Shown: in pieces, positions 20,271 to 29,432 of the stretch | Layout: every line of letters begins with the position of its first letter | Numbering within the stretch: the first letter of the stretch is position 1 | Assembly: GCF_900155885.1 (NCBI RefSeq) | Contig: NZ_FTMB01000001.1 | Span: 744,001-808,000, forward strand | Direction: 5' to 3' | DNA from: Rhizobium sp. RU20A | GTDB taxonomy: Bacteria; Pseudomonadota; Alphaproteobacteria; Rhizobiales; Rhizobiaceae | DNA length: 64,000 nt | Notes under the pieces: generated by a model | Databases searched by the model: none | What the model saw: only the letters and a program-made list of their open reading frames with translations | Told to the model about the DNA's origin: nothing | Made by a program: the position numbers and the translations under genes

Positions 20271-20573
20271 TCAAGCTGCCGCAACGGGTCTTATCGTATC
20301 AAGGCCTGTCGCCGTCCGTAGCGCAACGGCAAGATCGAAGCTTCGCTGAAGGTTGAGCCAGAACTCCGGGCTCGTGGCGAAATAGCGGGAGAGACGCAAG
20401 GCGAGTTCTGCGGTGATGGCGGCATTTTCATCGATGAGGTCCTGGACCACATCCGGCTTGACGCCGAGATCGCGGGCGACACGCGCGACCGTCACATCGA
20501 ACTCCGCCATGAAATCCTCGCGAAGAACCTCGCCGGGATGGATGGGATCGTCGGGGACAAACATCGCGCACAT
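20271..20573 (-). CDS. higA: HigA-family addiction-module antitoxin
   Basis: This 100-residue XRE-type protein has the HigA signature IHPGEVLREDFM at its start, a helix-turn-helix (TVARVARDLGVKPDVVQDLIDENAAIT) and the LALRLSRYFATSPEFWLNLQ segment. It would bind and repress its own promoter and neutralise HigB. The ATG at 20573 lies two bases after the higB stop; an ATG three codons later is also possible. The upstream toxin gene contains an in-frame stop, so this antitoxin may now be an orphan regulator. Confidence 0.9.
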   Translation of the reverse strand: MCAMFVPDDPIHPGEVLREDFMAEFDVTVARVARDLGVKPDVVQDLIDENAAITAELALRLSRYFATSPEFWLNLQRSFDLAVALRTATGLDTIRPVAAA

Positions 20574-20575
20574 CC

Positions 20576-20860
20576 TCAATGATAGTCACAGAATTCGACA
20601 TCGAATGCTTCACCATCACGCCAACGGAAGCAAATACGCCACTGATCGTTGACGCGAATAGAATACTGGCCGCTTCGGTCACCTTTCAAGCTTTCCAGTC
20701 GGTTACTGGGCGGAACCTATAGATCGGCCAGCGTCGCCGCGGCATCAATCGCCAATAGCTTGCGGCGCGCGCGTGCAACGATATCGCCTGGCACGCCGCG
20801 GTGCCCCGACTTTCGCAAAAACAACCCTTCGGTTCTCTTGTCACGAAAGCCGGTAATCAC
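20576..20860 (-). pseudogene. higB: HigB-like toxin interrupted by an amber codon
   Basis: Read from the GTG at 20860, this frame gives a 94-codon HigB/RelE-fold toxin: GFRDKRTEGLF near the start, ARARRKLLAIDAAATLADL, then PPSNRLESLKGDRSGQ, SIRVNDQWRICFRW and a final VEFCDYH. This is full-length for the family, but codon 48 (20717-20719) is TAG where homologues have a sense codon, usually a basic residue. Both halves remain in the same frame with no indel. The toxin is therefore probably inactive unless the codon is suppressed or is a sequencing error. It sits immediately upstream of higA in the normal toxin-first order. Confidence 0.85.
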
Positions 20861-20875
20861 GACAAACCAGCGCCC

Positions 20876-21847
20876 CTACGCCGCCGCTTCTGCCACCTTC
20901 TTCTCGCGCGCGGCCTTCAGCCGGGCGAAATCGTCGCCGGCGTGGTGGGAGGAGCGGGTGAGCGGGCTGGAGGAGACCATGAGGAAGCCCTTGGAATAGG
21001 CGACCGTCTCGTAGGACTTGAACTCCTCCGGCGTCACGAAGGCTTCCACCTTGTGGTGCTTGCGGGTCGGCTGGAGGTACTGGCCGATCGTGAGGAAATC
21101 GACGTCCGCGGTGCGCAGGTCGTCCATCAGCTGGAGCACTTCGTTGCGCTCTTCGCCAAGGCCAACCATGATGCCCGACTTGGTGAACATGGTCGGGTCG
21201 AGTTCCTTGACGCGCTGCAGAAGGCGCACCGAGTGGAAATAGCGCGCACCGGGGCGGACCGTCAGGTAATTGCCGGGCACGGTTTCCATATTGTGGTTGA
21301 AGACGTCGGGCTTGGCGGCAACGACCCGCTCCAGCGCGCCGGGCTTCTTGAGGAAGTCAGGGGTCAGGATCTCGATCGTCGTCATCGGCGATGCAGCGCG
21401 GATCGCGAAGATCACCTTTTCGAAATGTTCGGCGCCGCCATCGGCGAGGTCGTCACGGTCGACGGAGGTGATGACGACGTGCGAAAGACCCATCTGCTTG
21501 ACGGCCTTGGCGACGTTTTCGGGCTCGTTCATGTCGAGCGCATTCGGCTTGCCGGTCGTCACGTTGCAGAAGGCGCAGGCCCGCGTACAGATCTCGCCCA
21601 TGATCATGAAGGTCGCGTGCTTCTTTTCCCAGCACTCGCCGATATTCGGGCAGCCCGCCTCTTCGCAGACCGTCACGAGCTTGTGGGAGCGCACGAGCTG
21701 GCGCGTCTCCATGTAACCGGGGGAGTTCGGCGCCTTGACACGGATCCAGTCGGGCTTGCGGGCCACTTCCGTATCGGGGCGATGCGCCTTTTCCGGGTGG
21801 CGGGGACGGGCCTCGCGGCCGGCGACTGCATCGAAGAGTGTAACCAT
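20876..21847 (-). CDS. lipA: Lipoyl synthase
   Basis: This 323-residue radical-SAM enzyme inserts two sulphurs into protein-bound octanoyl groups to make lipoate. It has the auxiliary cluster motif [12 protein letters not shown] (about residues 61-72), the radical-SAM CTRACAFC motif (about 87-94) and the C-terminal RSSHHAG serine motif. It supplies lipoate to the pyruvate dehydrogenase subunits encoded further upstream. A terminator-like hairpin separates it from glsB-like, so it probably has its own promoter. Confidence 0.97.
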   Translation of the reverse strand: MVTLFDAVAGREARPRHPEKAHRPDTEVARKPDWIRVKAPNSPGYMETRQLVRSHKLVTVCEEAGCPNIGECWEKKHATFMIMGEICTRACAFCNVTTGKPNALDMNEPENVAKAVKQMGLSHVVITSVDRDDLADGGAEHFEKVIFAIRAASPMTTIEILTPDFLKKPGALERVVAAKPDVFNHNMETVPGNYLTVRPGARYFHSVRLLQRVKELDPTMFTKSGIMVGLGEERNEVLQLMDDLRTADVDFLTIGQYLQPTRKHHKVEAFVTPEEFKSYETVAYSKGFLMVSSSPLTRSSHHAGDDFARLKAAREKKVAEAAA

Positions 21848-21913
21848 CTGTTTCAGGATCCCGTCTCGCCGGTCGCGCCGGCAACCTGCCTTATATAGAC
21901 GGCCTGAATCAAA

Positions 21914-21947
21914 AAGTCAGGCCGAGTCTTTCGACCCGGCCTGACTT
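21914..21947 (-). terminator. Rho-independent terminator upstream of lipA
   Basis: A 10-bp perfect stem AAGTCAGGCC/GGCCTGACTT with a short inner helix is followed on the minus strand by TTTTT. It ends the transcript of the 84-residue membrane protein gene just upstream and so insulates lipA. Confidence 0.85.
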
Positions 21948-21973
21948 CATGTGATTTAAATCTGATGGACGGT

Positions 21974-22228
21974 CTAACGCCTGACGGCACGCGCAATGGC
22001 GATGAGGATGCAGGCGCCGATGAAACCGACGATCAGGTAAACCAGAAGCCCGGTGCCGGTGTAGATGCCGGCAAGGCTCAGCACGAAGTTCAGCGCGGCC
22101 GCGCCGATGATGCCGAGAATAATATTCATGAAGAGACCCATGTTGCTCTTCATGAACTGCTCAGCCAGCCAGCCGGCGATGCCGCCGACCACGATTGCAC
22201 CAAGAATTCCGACGCCGTTCAGGTCCAT
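21974..22228 (-). CDS. GlsB/YeaQ/YmgE-family small membrane protein
   Basis: This 84-residue protein has three hydrophobic segments with Gly-rich helices (GAIVVGGIAGWLAEQF, NIILGIIGAAALNFVLSL, GLLVYLIVGFIGACILIAIA), the pattern of transglycosylase-associated family inner-membrane proteins. These are often stress-induced, but their function is unknown. It lies between lpdA and lipA on the same strand and ends at a strong terminator. Confidence 0.9.
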   Translation of the reverse strand: MDLNGVGILGAIVVGGIAGWLAEQFMKSNMGLFMNIILGIIGAAALNFVLSLAGIYTGTGLLVYLIVGFIGACILIAIARAVRR

Positions 22229-22316
22229 GTCATTTCTCCTGTGGGTTCATGCATTTCCGCTTATGAACCCGCAGGATGACATTTTGTTCCGCCCGGCGGC
22301 TGAATTTTGGCAGGAA

Positions 22317-23762
22317 TCAGGCGTTCAGCACCTTGCCATAGGCGTCGAGCACGCTTTCCTTCATCATTTCCGAGAGCGTCGGATGCGGGAAGATCGTGTG
22401 CATCAGCTCTTCCTCTGTTGTCTCGAGGTTCATGGCGACGACGAAACCCTGGATGAGCTCGGTCACCTCGGCGCCGACCATGTGGGCGCCGATCAGTTCG
22501 CCGGTCTTCTTGTCGAAGATCGTCTTGATCATGCCCTGGTCCTCGCCGAGCGCGATGGCCTTGCCGTTGGCGGCGAAGGAGTAGCGGCCGACACGGATGT
22601 CACGGCCCTCAGCCTTCGCCTTGGCTTCCGTGAGACCGACGGAGGCGACCTGCGGGTTGCAATAGGTGCAGCCCGGGATCTTCGCCTTGTCCATGGGGTG
22701 AACGTTCGGCAGCCCGGCGATCTTCTCGATGCAGATGACGCCCTCATGCTCGGCCTTGTGAGCCAGCATCGGCGGGCCCGCGACGTCGCCGATGGCGTAG
22801 AGGCCGGGAACATTGGTCTTGCCGTAACCGTCGATGACGATGCAGCCGCGATCGGTCTTCACGCCGAGGGCTTCCAGGCCGAGGTTTTCGATATTGCCCT
22901 GCACGCCGACGGCGGAGATCAGGCGGTCGGCGGTGATCTGCTGAACCTTGCCGTCCTTGGTCTCGACATGGGCGGTGATGGAGTTGGCGCCCTTGTCGAC
23001 CTTGGAGACCTTGGCCTCGGTAATGATCTTCAGGCCGCGCTTTTCGAGCTGCTTGCGGGCAAAGGCCGAGATTTCGGCATCCTCGACCGGCATGACATTG
23101 GCCATGAGCTCGACGACGGTGACGTCGACACCCATGGAGCGGTAGAAGGAGGCAAACTCGATGCCGATGGCGCCCGAGCCCATGACGACCAGCGACTTCG
23201 GCATGAAGTCCGGCTTCATCGCCTCGAAATAGGTCCAGATCAGCTTACCATCCGGCTCGATGCCGGGCAGCGCGCGGGGACGCGCGCCGGTGGCGACGAT
23301 GATGTGCTTGGCCGTGTAGGTGCCTTCGCCCTTCACGCCCTTCGGAACCGGGTTCTGCGGCTCGACGACGGGCTTGGTCATCTTGCCGACGACGATCTCG
23401 TTCGGCTTGGTGAGTTTCGCCTCGCCCCAGATGACATCGATCTTGTTCTTCTTCATCAAGAAGGCGACGCCGCCGTTCAGCCGCGCCGAAACACCGCGCG
23501 AGCGCGCAACAACGTCCTTCACCTCGGCGGTCATGGTGCCGTTCAGCGTCAGGCCGTAGCTCTTGGCATGGTTGGCATGGTCGAGGATCTCGGCCGAGCG
23601 CAAGAGCGCCTTGGTCGGAATGCAGCCCCAGTTGAGGCAGATGCCGCCCAGATGCTCGCGCTCCACGATCGCGGTCTTGAGGCCGAGCTGGGCCGCACGG
23701 ATGGCGGTCACGTAGCCGCCCGGGCCCGAACCGATGATGATGACGTCGTAAGCAGTCGACAT
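22317..23762 (-). CDS. lpdA: Dihydrolipoyl dehydrogenase (E3)
   Basis: This 481-residue flavoprotein reoxidises dihydrolipoamide in 2-oxoacid dehydrogenase complexes. It has the FAD loop GSGPGG (11-16), the redox disulphide Cys42/Cys47 in GGICLNWGCIPTK, a second Rossmann loop GSGAIG, and a C-terminal HPTLSEMM with the catalytic His. The ATG at 23762 gives the standard N-terminus; an open extension upstream is not coding-like. It belongs with pdhABC upstream, with four small genes in between. Confidence 0.97.
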   Translation of the reverse strand: MSTAYDVIIIGSGPGGYVTAIRAAQLGLKTAIVEREHLGGICLNWGCIPTKALLRSAEILDHANHAKSYGLTLNGTMTAEVKDVVARSRGVSARLNGGVAFLMKKNKIDVIWGEAKLTKPNEIVVGKMTKPVVEPQNPVPKGVKGEGTYTAKHIIVATGARPRALPGIEPDGKLIWTYFEAMKPDFMPKSLVVMGSGAIGIEFASFYRSMGVDVTVVELMANVMPVEDAEISAFARKQLEKRGLKIITEAKVSKVDKGANSITAHVETKDGKVQQITADRLISAVGVQGNIENLGLEALGVKTDRGCIVIDGYGKTNVPGLYAIGDVAGPPMLAHKAEHEGVICIEKIAGLPNVHPMDKAKIPGCTYCNPQVASVGLTEAKAKAEGRDIRVGRYSFAANGKAIALGEDQGMIKTIFDKKTGELIGAHMVGAEVTELIQGFVVAMNLETTEEELMHTIFPHPTLSEMMKESVLDAYGKVLNA

Positions 23763-23856
23763 GAGCGCTTCCACTCCTTCCTTCTTGTTCGGTCTGACCG
23801 ACGGCCGCATACGGCGGCGCCGGCGCTGGTCGAAGGAGCGGAAGCGGGTCCGCCCC

Positions 23857-24120
23857 TTAAGGCACCTCGTCCGCAACCGTTTCCGGCCGGGACAGGAGCC
23901 CGTAGATTTCATCCTTCAGAGCCATCCGGCGCTTGCGCATGTCCTGCATGCGAAGGTCGTCGGCGGGCTCGATATCCGTCTCGGCGCGGTGAATGGCGCG
24001 GTTGACCTCGTGATAGGCCTCGGTGATCCGATGGAAGTGCCCGTCCGTCGCCCTCAGGTGGCGGATGGCGGCAACATGCTGCGGAAATTCCTCGGCCAGT
24101 TCATGTGGTGTGTTCGACAT
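23857..24120 (-). CDS. YdcH-family (DUF465) small protein
   Basis: This 87-residue acidic helical protein has the DUF465 pattern: an N-terminal helix ending AAIRHLRATDGHFHRITEAYHEVNRAIHRAE, a turn, then a second helix RMQDMRKRRMALKDEIYGLL. It should form a helical hairpin. The function is unknown. It is one of several small genes between pdhC and lpdA, and starts about 65 bases after the SGNH hydrolase stop. Confidence 0.88.
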   Translation of the reverse strand: MSNTPHELAEEFPQHVAAIRHLRATDGHFHRITEAYHEVNRAIHRAETDIEPADDLRMQDMRKRRMALKDEIYGLLSRPETVADEVP

Positions 24121-24187
24121 GGAAACATCTCCCCTTCTGGTGACATCTCCACGCTACGCCTGCCCCTCAAACCCTCCTTGATCCCGA

Positions 24188-24829
24188 TCAAAGCCCGAGC
24201 ATCATACTGGCGACAGGGGCCAGCGCCCGGCCGATCGCGCGGGTGTTGTCAGCGTCGAGATGCACCCCGTCGAGCGGCGTGGTGACCGCGACGGAACCGG
24301 CATCGAAGAAGCCGCAGCCCGTTTCGTCGGCAAGATCGGCGTAAAGCGTCGACAGCATCGAGGACTGCTCGACCCCGCCGGCAAACATCGCCGCGAAGGC
24401 CGTATTGGCGGTTTCGCACAGCGCCGGCGGCGCAACGATGAGGATTTCCGGCGTCTGGTCCTGCCCGAGCGGCCAGGCGTGGTGACGAATGATCTCGATC
24501 AGCCGCTCCATGCCCTGCACGGCCGAAAAGGCGGGACCGGCGACGACCGGCTTCATGTCGTTTGTGCCGAGCAGGATGATGACGAGATCGAGGGGCCCAT
24601 GCGTCTGCAGGATGGTCGGCAGGATGCGCGCCCCGTTGCGGTCGCAATCGGCCGTGTGGTCGTCATAGGCCGTGGTGCGGCCGTTCAGCCCCTCGGCGAT
24701 GACCTGCACGCCCTGCCCCAGCGCCACCTGCAACACGCTCGGCCAGCGGTCCGCCAGCGCATGACGCCCCGGCCCTTCCGCATTGTATCCCCAGGTCAGG
24801 CTGTCGCCGTAGCAAAGGACGGTCTTCAT
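24188..24829 (-). CDS. SGNH/GDSL-family esterase
   Basis: This 213-residue protein has all SGNH blocks: block I GDSLTWGY (nucleophile Ser at 10), block II Gly in NGRTT, block III GTNDMK and block V DGVHLDADN with the catalytic Asp and His. It has no signal peptide, so it is probably cytoplasmic. Block I and III contexts resemble the mycobacterial acyltransferase/arylesterase MsAcT and related oligomeric rhizobial esterases. The natural substrate is unknown. It is carried inside the pyruvate dehydrogenase block. Confidence 0.9.
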   Translation of the reverse strand: MKTVLCYGDSLTWGYNAEGPGRHALADRWPSVLQVALGQGVQVIAEGLNGRTTAYDDHTADCDRNGARILPTILQTHGPLDLVIILLGTNDMKPVVAGPAFSAVQGMERLIEIIRHHAWPLGQDQTPEILIVAPPALCETANTAFAAMFAGGVEQSSMLSTLYADLADETGCGFFDAGSVAVTTPLDGVHLDADNTRAIGRALAPVASMMLGL

Positions 24830-24883
24830 CTCTCTCCTCCGACCGGCATGAACCGGTCCTGTCCTCCACGGCGAACCGCGCCG

Positions 24884-25138
24884 TCATCGATCCTTGGTCA
24901 GCGCCTCGACCTTGCGCTCCAGCTCGAAGATGCGCTCCTCGAAATCGCCGGTGACGAATTTCGTCATCATCGTATCGGCCGTCAGCGCCTGCCGGATGGT
25001 CTTCTGGCCGCTTTCCAGCTTGTCGAGCCGCTGCTTCACATCCTCGAAGTCCGAGCGGACTTCCTGAAATCGTCGGTCGATGTCAGCGCGCATCTCCCGC
25101 AGCAGCAGTAAAATCAGGTTTTCCGGTTCGCTTGCCAT
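24884..25138 (-). CDS. Small coiled-coil protein
   Basis: This 84-residue hydrophilic protein is almost entirely helical, with heptad-like runs (REMRADIDRRFQEVRSDFEDV and FEERIFELERKVEALTKDR) flanking a short MTKF break. It has no signal peptide or membrane segment. I do not recognise a family with a known function. Good position between the zinc-ribbon gene and the SGNH esterase gene on the same strand supports it as real. Confidence 0.75.
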   Translation of the reverse strand: MASEPENLILLLLREMRADIDRRFQEVRSDFEDVKQRLDKLESGQKTIRQALTADTMMTKFVTGDFEERIFELERKVEALTKDR

Positions 25139-25237
25139 GTCGTTCGCTCCTTGAAGCGCAGGTGACAGTCAATTCCCATCAAACATAAGTCATGCCGAAT
25201 GCGATTTCATCCTTCGACGTGCTGTCAAACCAAAAGA

Positions 25238-25441
25238 TCAAACCAGTGGCTCCGCCGGTCGACCACTTTGACAGACCGGACACTTCCGGATGTGGCAATC
25301 GCATCCGTTGGCGCCGTACTCCGCCTTGCAGAGCAAGCACTTCATTTTCCAAATTCGCTGATTGTAATGGGTGGTGGATGGGCGGCCGGTGTCGCCCATC
25401 ACCTGTTGCGCGCGGGGATTGATATCACCCGCCTTCGGCAT
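25238..25441 (-). CDS. Small zinc-ribbon protein coupled to pdhC
   Basis: This 67-residue protein has a Lys/Gly/Pro-rich start ([14 protein letters not shown]), a PSTTHYNQRIWKM stretch and a Cys-rich end: CLLC, then CDC, then CPVC, a spacing that could bind one or two zinc ions. Its ATG (25441) shares one base with the pdhC stop (TGATG), so its translation is likely coupled to the E2 subunit. The gene is easily missed because of its size. Function unknown; the position in the operon suggests a role linked to the complex, which is inference. Confidence 0.75.
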   Translation of the reverse strand: MPKAGDINPRAQQVMGDTGRPSTTHYNQRIWKMKCLLCKAEYGANGCDCHIRKCPVCQSGRPAEPLV

Positions 25442-26808
25442 CAGACCAGCATGCCCATCGGGTTCTCGATGTAGCGCTTGAAGGCGCCGAGCAGTTCCGC
25501 GCCGAGCGCACCGTCCACGCAGCGGTGGTCGGTGGAGAGCGTGACGGTCATGGCGTTGACGATGACCATCTGGCCCTTCTTGACGACGACGCGCTCCTCG
25601 CCTGCACCGACCGCAAGGATCGTGGCGTGCGGCGGGTTGACGACGGCGGCGAAGTTCTTGACGCCCATCATGCCCATGTTGGAAACGGCCGTGGTGCCGC
25701 CCTGATACTCCTCGGGCTTCAGCTTGCGTTCCTTGGCGCGCTTGCCGTAGTCCTTCATCTCGTTGGAGATGGCCGAAAGGCTCTTCGTCTCGGCCTTGCG
25801 GATGATCGGCGTGATCAGGCCGCCCGGGATCGACACGGCAACGCCGACATCGGCGTGCTTGTGCTTGACCATGGCATTGTCGGTCCAGGAGACGTTGGCA
25901 TCCGGAACGTCGCGCAGCGCGAGCGCCAGCGCCTTGATGACCATGTCGTTGACCGAGACCTTGTAAGCCGGCTTGCCGTCCTTCTCGGGCGCAGCGGCAT
26001 TGATCTGGGCACGCAGGGCGAGCAGCTGATCCAGTTCGACGTCGAGCGAGACGTAGAAGTGCGGGATCGTCTGCTTGCTCTCCTGAAGGCGCTTGGCGAT
26101 CGTCTTGCGCATGCCGTCATGCGGCACGAGCTCGTAGGAGCCCTGTTCGAAGAGCTTGAGCACGGCCTCTTCCGACATACCCTTGGCGAACGCCGGCGCC
26201 GGAGCGGCGGCAGACTGCGGAGCGGCGGATGCAGCAGCCGGAGCCGCCTTGGCGCCACCGCCGGCAACGGCCTTCTCGACGTCGCTCTTCACGACGCGGC
26301 CATGCGGGCCGGAACCCGAAATGGCGGAGATGTCGAGACCGGCTTCCTTGGCGAGACGGCGGGCGAGCGGCGAGGAGAACTTGCCGTTCGAAGGACCGGC
26401 AGACGCCGTCTTCGCCGGAGCTGCCGCGGCGGCCGGCTGTGCAGCCGGAGCCGGTGCCTCGGCCTTGGCGGGCTCATCCGCCTTGGCCTCTGTCTTCGGG
26501 GCCTCCGCCTTCGGGGCCTCCGCCTTCGGGGCCGCGCCACCGCCGGCGGCGGCAGAGACATCCTCTCCATCGGCGGCGAGGATGGCGATCAGCGTGTTGA
26601 CCTTGACGCCTTCGGTGCCGGCGGCAACGACGATCTTGGCGACGACGCCTTCATCGACGGCTTCCACTTCCATGGTCGCCTTGTCGGTCTCGATCTCGGC
26701 GATCACGTCGCCCGACTTGACCGTATCGCCTTCCTTGACCAGCCACTTGGAAAGGTTGCCCTCTTCCATGGTCGGAGAGAGCGCCGGCATGGTGATATTG
26801 ATCGGCAT
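25441..26808 (-). CDS. pdhC: Pyruvate dehydrogenase E2 (dihydrolipoyl acetyltransferase)
   Basis: This 455-residue protein has an N-terminal lipoyl domain (lipoyl Lys43 in [11 protein letters not shown]), an Ala/Pro/Glu/Lys-rich flexible linker (about 80-140), a peripheral subunit-binding domain ([12 protein letters not shown], about 148-185) and a catalytic acetyltransferase domain ending with the active-site DHRCVDG motif. It forms the core of the complex and transfers acetyl groups to CoA. It follows pdhB by 16 bases. Its stop overlaps the start of a tiny zinc-ribbon gene. Confidence 0.97.
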   Translation of the reverse strand: MPINITMPALSPTMEEGNLSKWLVKEGDTVKSGDVIAEIETDKATMEVEAVDEGVVAKIVVAAGTEGVKVNTLIAILAADGEDVSAAAGGGAAPKAEAPKAEAPKTEAKADEPAKAEAPAPAAQPAAAAAPAKTASAGPSNGKFSSPLARRLAKEAGLDISAISGSGPHGRVVKSDVEKAVAGGGAKAAPAAASAAPQSAAAPAPAFAKGMSEEAVLKLFEQGSYELVPHDGMRKTIAKRLQESKQTIPHFYVSLDVELDQLLALRAQINAAAPEKDGKPAYKVSVNDMVIKALALALRDVPDANVSWTDNAMVKHKHADVGVAVSIPGGLITPIIRKAETKSLSAISNEMKDYGKRAKERKLKPEEYQGGTTAVSNMGMMGVKNFAAVVNPPHATILAVGAGEERVVVKKGQMVIVNAMTVTLSTDHRCVDGALGAELLGAFKRYIENPMGMLV

Positions 26809-26824
26809 CTTGCCTCTCCTCCCC

Positions 26825-28222
26825 TTACTTGTAGCAGACGGCCTTCACCGCCTGGACGACTTCGCCGACATTCGGAAGCGCGAGCTTTTCGAGATTGGCG
26901 GCGTAGGGCATCGGAACGTCCTTGCCGGCAACCGAGAGGATCGGCGCATCGAGATAGTCGAAGGCGGCGCGCTGCACCTGGTTGGCGATGTAGTCGCCGA
27001 CCGATGCCTGCGGGAAGCCTTCCTCGACCGTGACGAGGCGGCCGGTCTTTTTGACCGATTCGATGATCGCCGGCAGGTCCATCGGACGGATGGTCCTGAG
27101 GTCGATGATCTCGACGTCGATGCCGTCCTTTTCGAGCTCGGCCGCAGCCTTGACCGCATAGGTCATGCCGATGCCGAAGGAGACGATGGTCGCATCCTTG
27201 CCGGCGCGGTGAATGCGGGCCTTGCCGATCGGCAGCGTGAAGTCATCGAGCTTGGGAACCTCGAAGGACTGGCCGTAGAGGATTTCGTTCTCGAGGAAGA
27301 TGACCGGGTTCGGATCCTGGATCGCCGCCTTCAGGAGACCCTTCGCGTCGGCTGCCGTGTAGGGCATGACGACCTTGAGGCCCGGAATGTGGCTGTACCA
27401 GGCGGCGTAGCACTGCGAATGCTGCGCGCCGACGCGGGCAGCCGCGCCCGAGGGGCCGCGGAACACGATCGGCGCACCCATCTGGCCGCCGGACATGTAA
27501 AGCGTCTTGGCAGCGGAGTTGATGATGTGGTCGATCGCCTGCATGGCGAAGTTGAAGGTCATGAACTCGACGATCGGGCGCAGACCCGTCATCGCAGCAC
27601 CGACGCCGACGCCGGCAAAGCCATGCTCGGTGATCGGCGTATCGATGACGCGGCGGGCGCCGAATTCCTGCAGCAGGCCCTGCGTGATCTTGTAGGCGCC
27701 CTGGTATTCGGCAACCTCTTCGCCCATGACGAAGACGTCGTCGCTCTTGCGCATTTCCTCGGCCATGGCGTCGCGCAGCGCTTCACGCACCGTCGTCATC
27801 ACCATTTCCGTGCCGGCCGGAATATCCGGATCGGCAGCGACATCCGTCTTCGGCTGGGCCGGAACGGTCGCGTCGGTCTTGGCAGTCGGCTCCTCCGTCG
27901 CCGGGCGGGCCTTGCCGCCTTCGGCATCCGCGGGCGCTTCGGCCTTGGCGGGGGCAGCAGCGGCCGCATCGGCGCTTTCGCCATCCTGCAGGAGCACGGC
28001 GATCGGCGTATTGACCTTCACGCCTTCCGTGCCGGCGGCAACCAGCAGCTTGCCGATCACGCCCTCGTCGACGGCTTCGACTTCCATCGTCGCCTTGTCG
28101 GTTTCGATTTCGGCGATCACGTCGCCGGACTTGACGGTGTCACCCTCGTTCTTGACCCACTTGGAGAGGGTGCCCTCCTCCATGGTCGGAGACAGGGCGG
28201 GCATGAGAATATTGATAGGCAT
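26825..28222 (-). CDS. pdhB: Pyruvate dehydrogenase E1 beta subunit with lipoyl domain
   Basis: This 465-residue protein has an N-terminal lipoyl domain (lipoyl Lys43) almost identical in sequence to that of PdhC, a linker rich in Ala/Pro/Thr (about 80-140), and then the transketolase-like E1-beta domain (about 140-465). E1-beta with a fused lipoyl domain is known from rhizobia and relatives. With PdhA it forms the thiamine-diphosphate decarboxylase. It lies 18 bases after the pdhA stop on the same strand. Confidence 0.97.
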   Translation of the reverse strand: MPINILMPALSPTMEEGTLSKWVKNEGDTVKSGDVIAEIETDKATMEVEAVDEGVIGKLLVAAGTEGVKVNTPIAVLLQDGESADAAAAAPAKAEAPADAEGGKARPATEEPTAKTDATVPAQPKTDVAADPDIPAGTEMVMTTVREALRDAMAEEMRKSDDVFVMGEEVAEYQGAYKITQGLLQEFGARRVIDTPITEHGFAGVGVGAAMTGLRPIVEFMTFNFAMQAIDHIINSAAKTLYMSGGQMGAPIVFRGPSGAAARVGAQHSQCYAAWYSHIPGLKVVMPYTAADAKGLLKAAIQDPNPVIFLENEILYGQSFEVPKLDDFTLPIGKARIHRAGKDATIVSFGIGMTYAVKAAAELEKDGIDVEIIDLRTIRPMDLPAIIESVKKTGRLVTVEEGFPQASVGDYIANQVQRAAFDYLDAPILSVAGKDVPMPYAANLEKLALPNVGEVVQAVKAVCYK

Positions 28223-28240
28223 CAGGTGTCCCTCCCCGAA

Positions 28241-29287
28241 TTACAGCAGGATGTCGGTGTAGAGCTCGGATACATCCGGCTCCGGATCGGCCTGGGCGAA
28301 ATCGGCACTGTCGGCGACGATATCGCGCACATCCTTGTCGATCTGCTTCAGCTCGTCCTCGCTCGCCCAACCCTGTTCCAGGATACGGGCCTTCACCTGC
28401 TCGATCGGGTCATGCTCGGAGCGCATCTTCTGCACTTCGTCCTTGGAGCGATACTTGGCCGGGTCCGACATGGAGTGGCCACGGTAACGGTAGGTCAGCA
28501 TTTCCAAGATCATCGGACCCTTGCCGGACCGGCAGTGCTCGACCGCCTCGTCGGCGGCGGCCTTGACGGCGCGCACATCCATACCATCGACCTGGTAGCC
28601 CGGAATGCCGAAGGAGGCGCCGCGCTGGGAGAAGTCGGTCTGGGCCGAGGCGCGCGAGACCGAGGTGCCCATGGCGTAGCGGTTGTTCTCGACGATGTAG
28701 ATCACCGGCAGCTTCCACAGCGCCGCCATGTTGAAACTTTCGTAGACCTGGCCCTGGTTGGCCGCGCCGTCGCCGAAATAGGCGAGCGATACATTGTCGT
28801 TGCCGCGATAACGGTTGGCGAAGGCCAGACCCGTGCCGAGCGAAACCTGCGCACCGACGATGCCGTGACCGCCGTAGAAATGCTTCTCCTTGGAGAACAT
28901 GTGCATGGAGCCGCCCTTGCCCTTCGACAGGCCGCCGCGGCGTCCGGTCAGCTCCGCCATCACGCCCCGGGCGCTCATGCCGCAGGCCAGCATGTGGCCG
29001 TGGTCACGGTAACCGGTGATGACCTGGTCGCCTTCCTTCAGCGCCAGCTGCATGCCGACGACGACGGCTTCCTGGCCGATGTAAAGGTGACAGAAACCGC
29101 CGATGAAGCCCATGCCGTAGAGCTGACCGGCCTTTTCTTCGAAACGCCGGATCAGCAGCATTTCGCGGTAGGCCTTGAGATCTTCATCCTTGGAAAATTC
29201 GACGATGGTGCCGCCGTTGAAGTCTTTCTTCGCCGGCTTGGCGGACGGCTTGCGGCTGGAAACGGTCGCGGATTTACGCGGAGCCAT
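28241..29287 (-). CDS. pdhA: Pyruvate dehydrogenase E1 alpha subunit
   Basis: This 348-residue protein has the thiamine-diphosphate motif starting GDGAANQG and ending in ENN, the phosphorylation-loop-like RYRGHSMSDPAKYR segment, and the GGKGGSMHMF region. It begins the pdhABC operon. The ATG at 29287 gives a Lys/Ser-rich leader (about 20 residues) before the conserved region; a frame extension 12 codons upstream has no supporting features. An AT-rich region with a palindrome 82-103 bases upstream probably holds its promoter. Confidence 0.97.
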   Translation of the reverse strand: MAPRKSATVSSRKPSAKPAKKDFNGGTIVEFSKDEDLKAYREMLLIRRFEEKAGQLYGMGFIGGFCHLYIGQEAVVVGMQLALKEGDQVITGYRDHGHMLACGMSARGVMAELTGRRGGLSKGKGGSMHMFSKEKHFYGGHGIVGAQVSLGTGLAFANRYRGNDNVSLAYFGDGAANQGQVYESFNMAALWKLPVIYIVENNRYAMGTSVSRASAQTDFSQRGASFGIPGYQVDGMDVRAVKAAADEAVEHCRSGKGPMILEMLTYRYRGHSMSDPAKYRSKDEVQKMRSEHDPIEQVKARILEQGWASEDELKQIDKDVRDIVADSADFAQADPEPDVSELYTDILL

Positions 29288-29368
29288 TCGTTCCTCCCTA
29301 TGGTTTGCCTCGGCGCACACCATAGGGAAAGATCACTGATCCGGCAATGCTTTAAATGCATGCCTTCC

Positions 29369-29390
29369 ATTACAGTTATGTAACTGTAAT
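29369..29390. promoter_or_regulatory. Perfect 10-bp-arm palindrome upstream of pdhA
   Basis: ATTACAGTTA and TAACTGTAAT are exact inverted arms around a 2-base centre, in an AT-rich stretch 82-103 bases before the pdhA start. The size and symmetry suggest an operator for a dimeric regulator. I cannot name the regulator. Confidence 0.55.
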
Positions 29391-29432
29391 ATATAGAGAA
29401 ATTTGAATTAACCAGTTTCCGGTTAATCACAC

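Noticed and set aside
22065-24005. A long plus-strand open frame opposite lpdA
   Set aside because: It mirrors lpdA in codon pattern and has no recognisable motif.
26156-29383. A very long open frame on the plus strand opposite pdhABC
   Set aside because: It lies entirely opposite genes with complete family motifs; long antisense frames are expected in high-GC sequence, and the translation is compositionally skewed with no recognisable domain.
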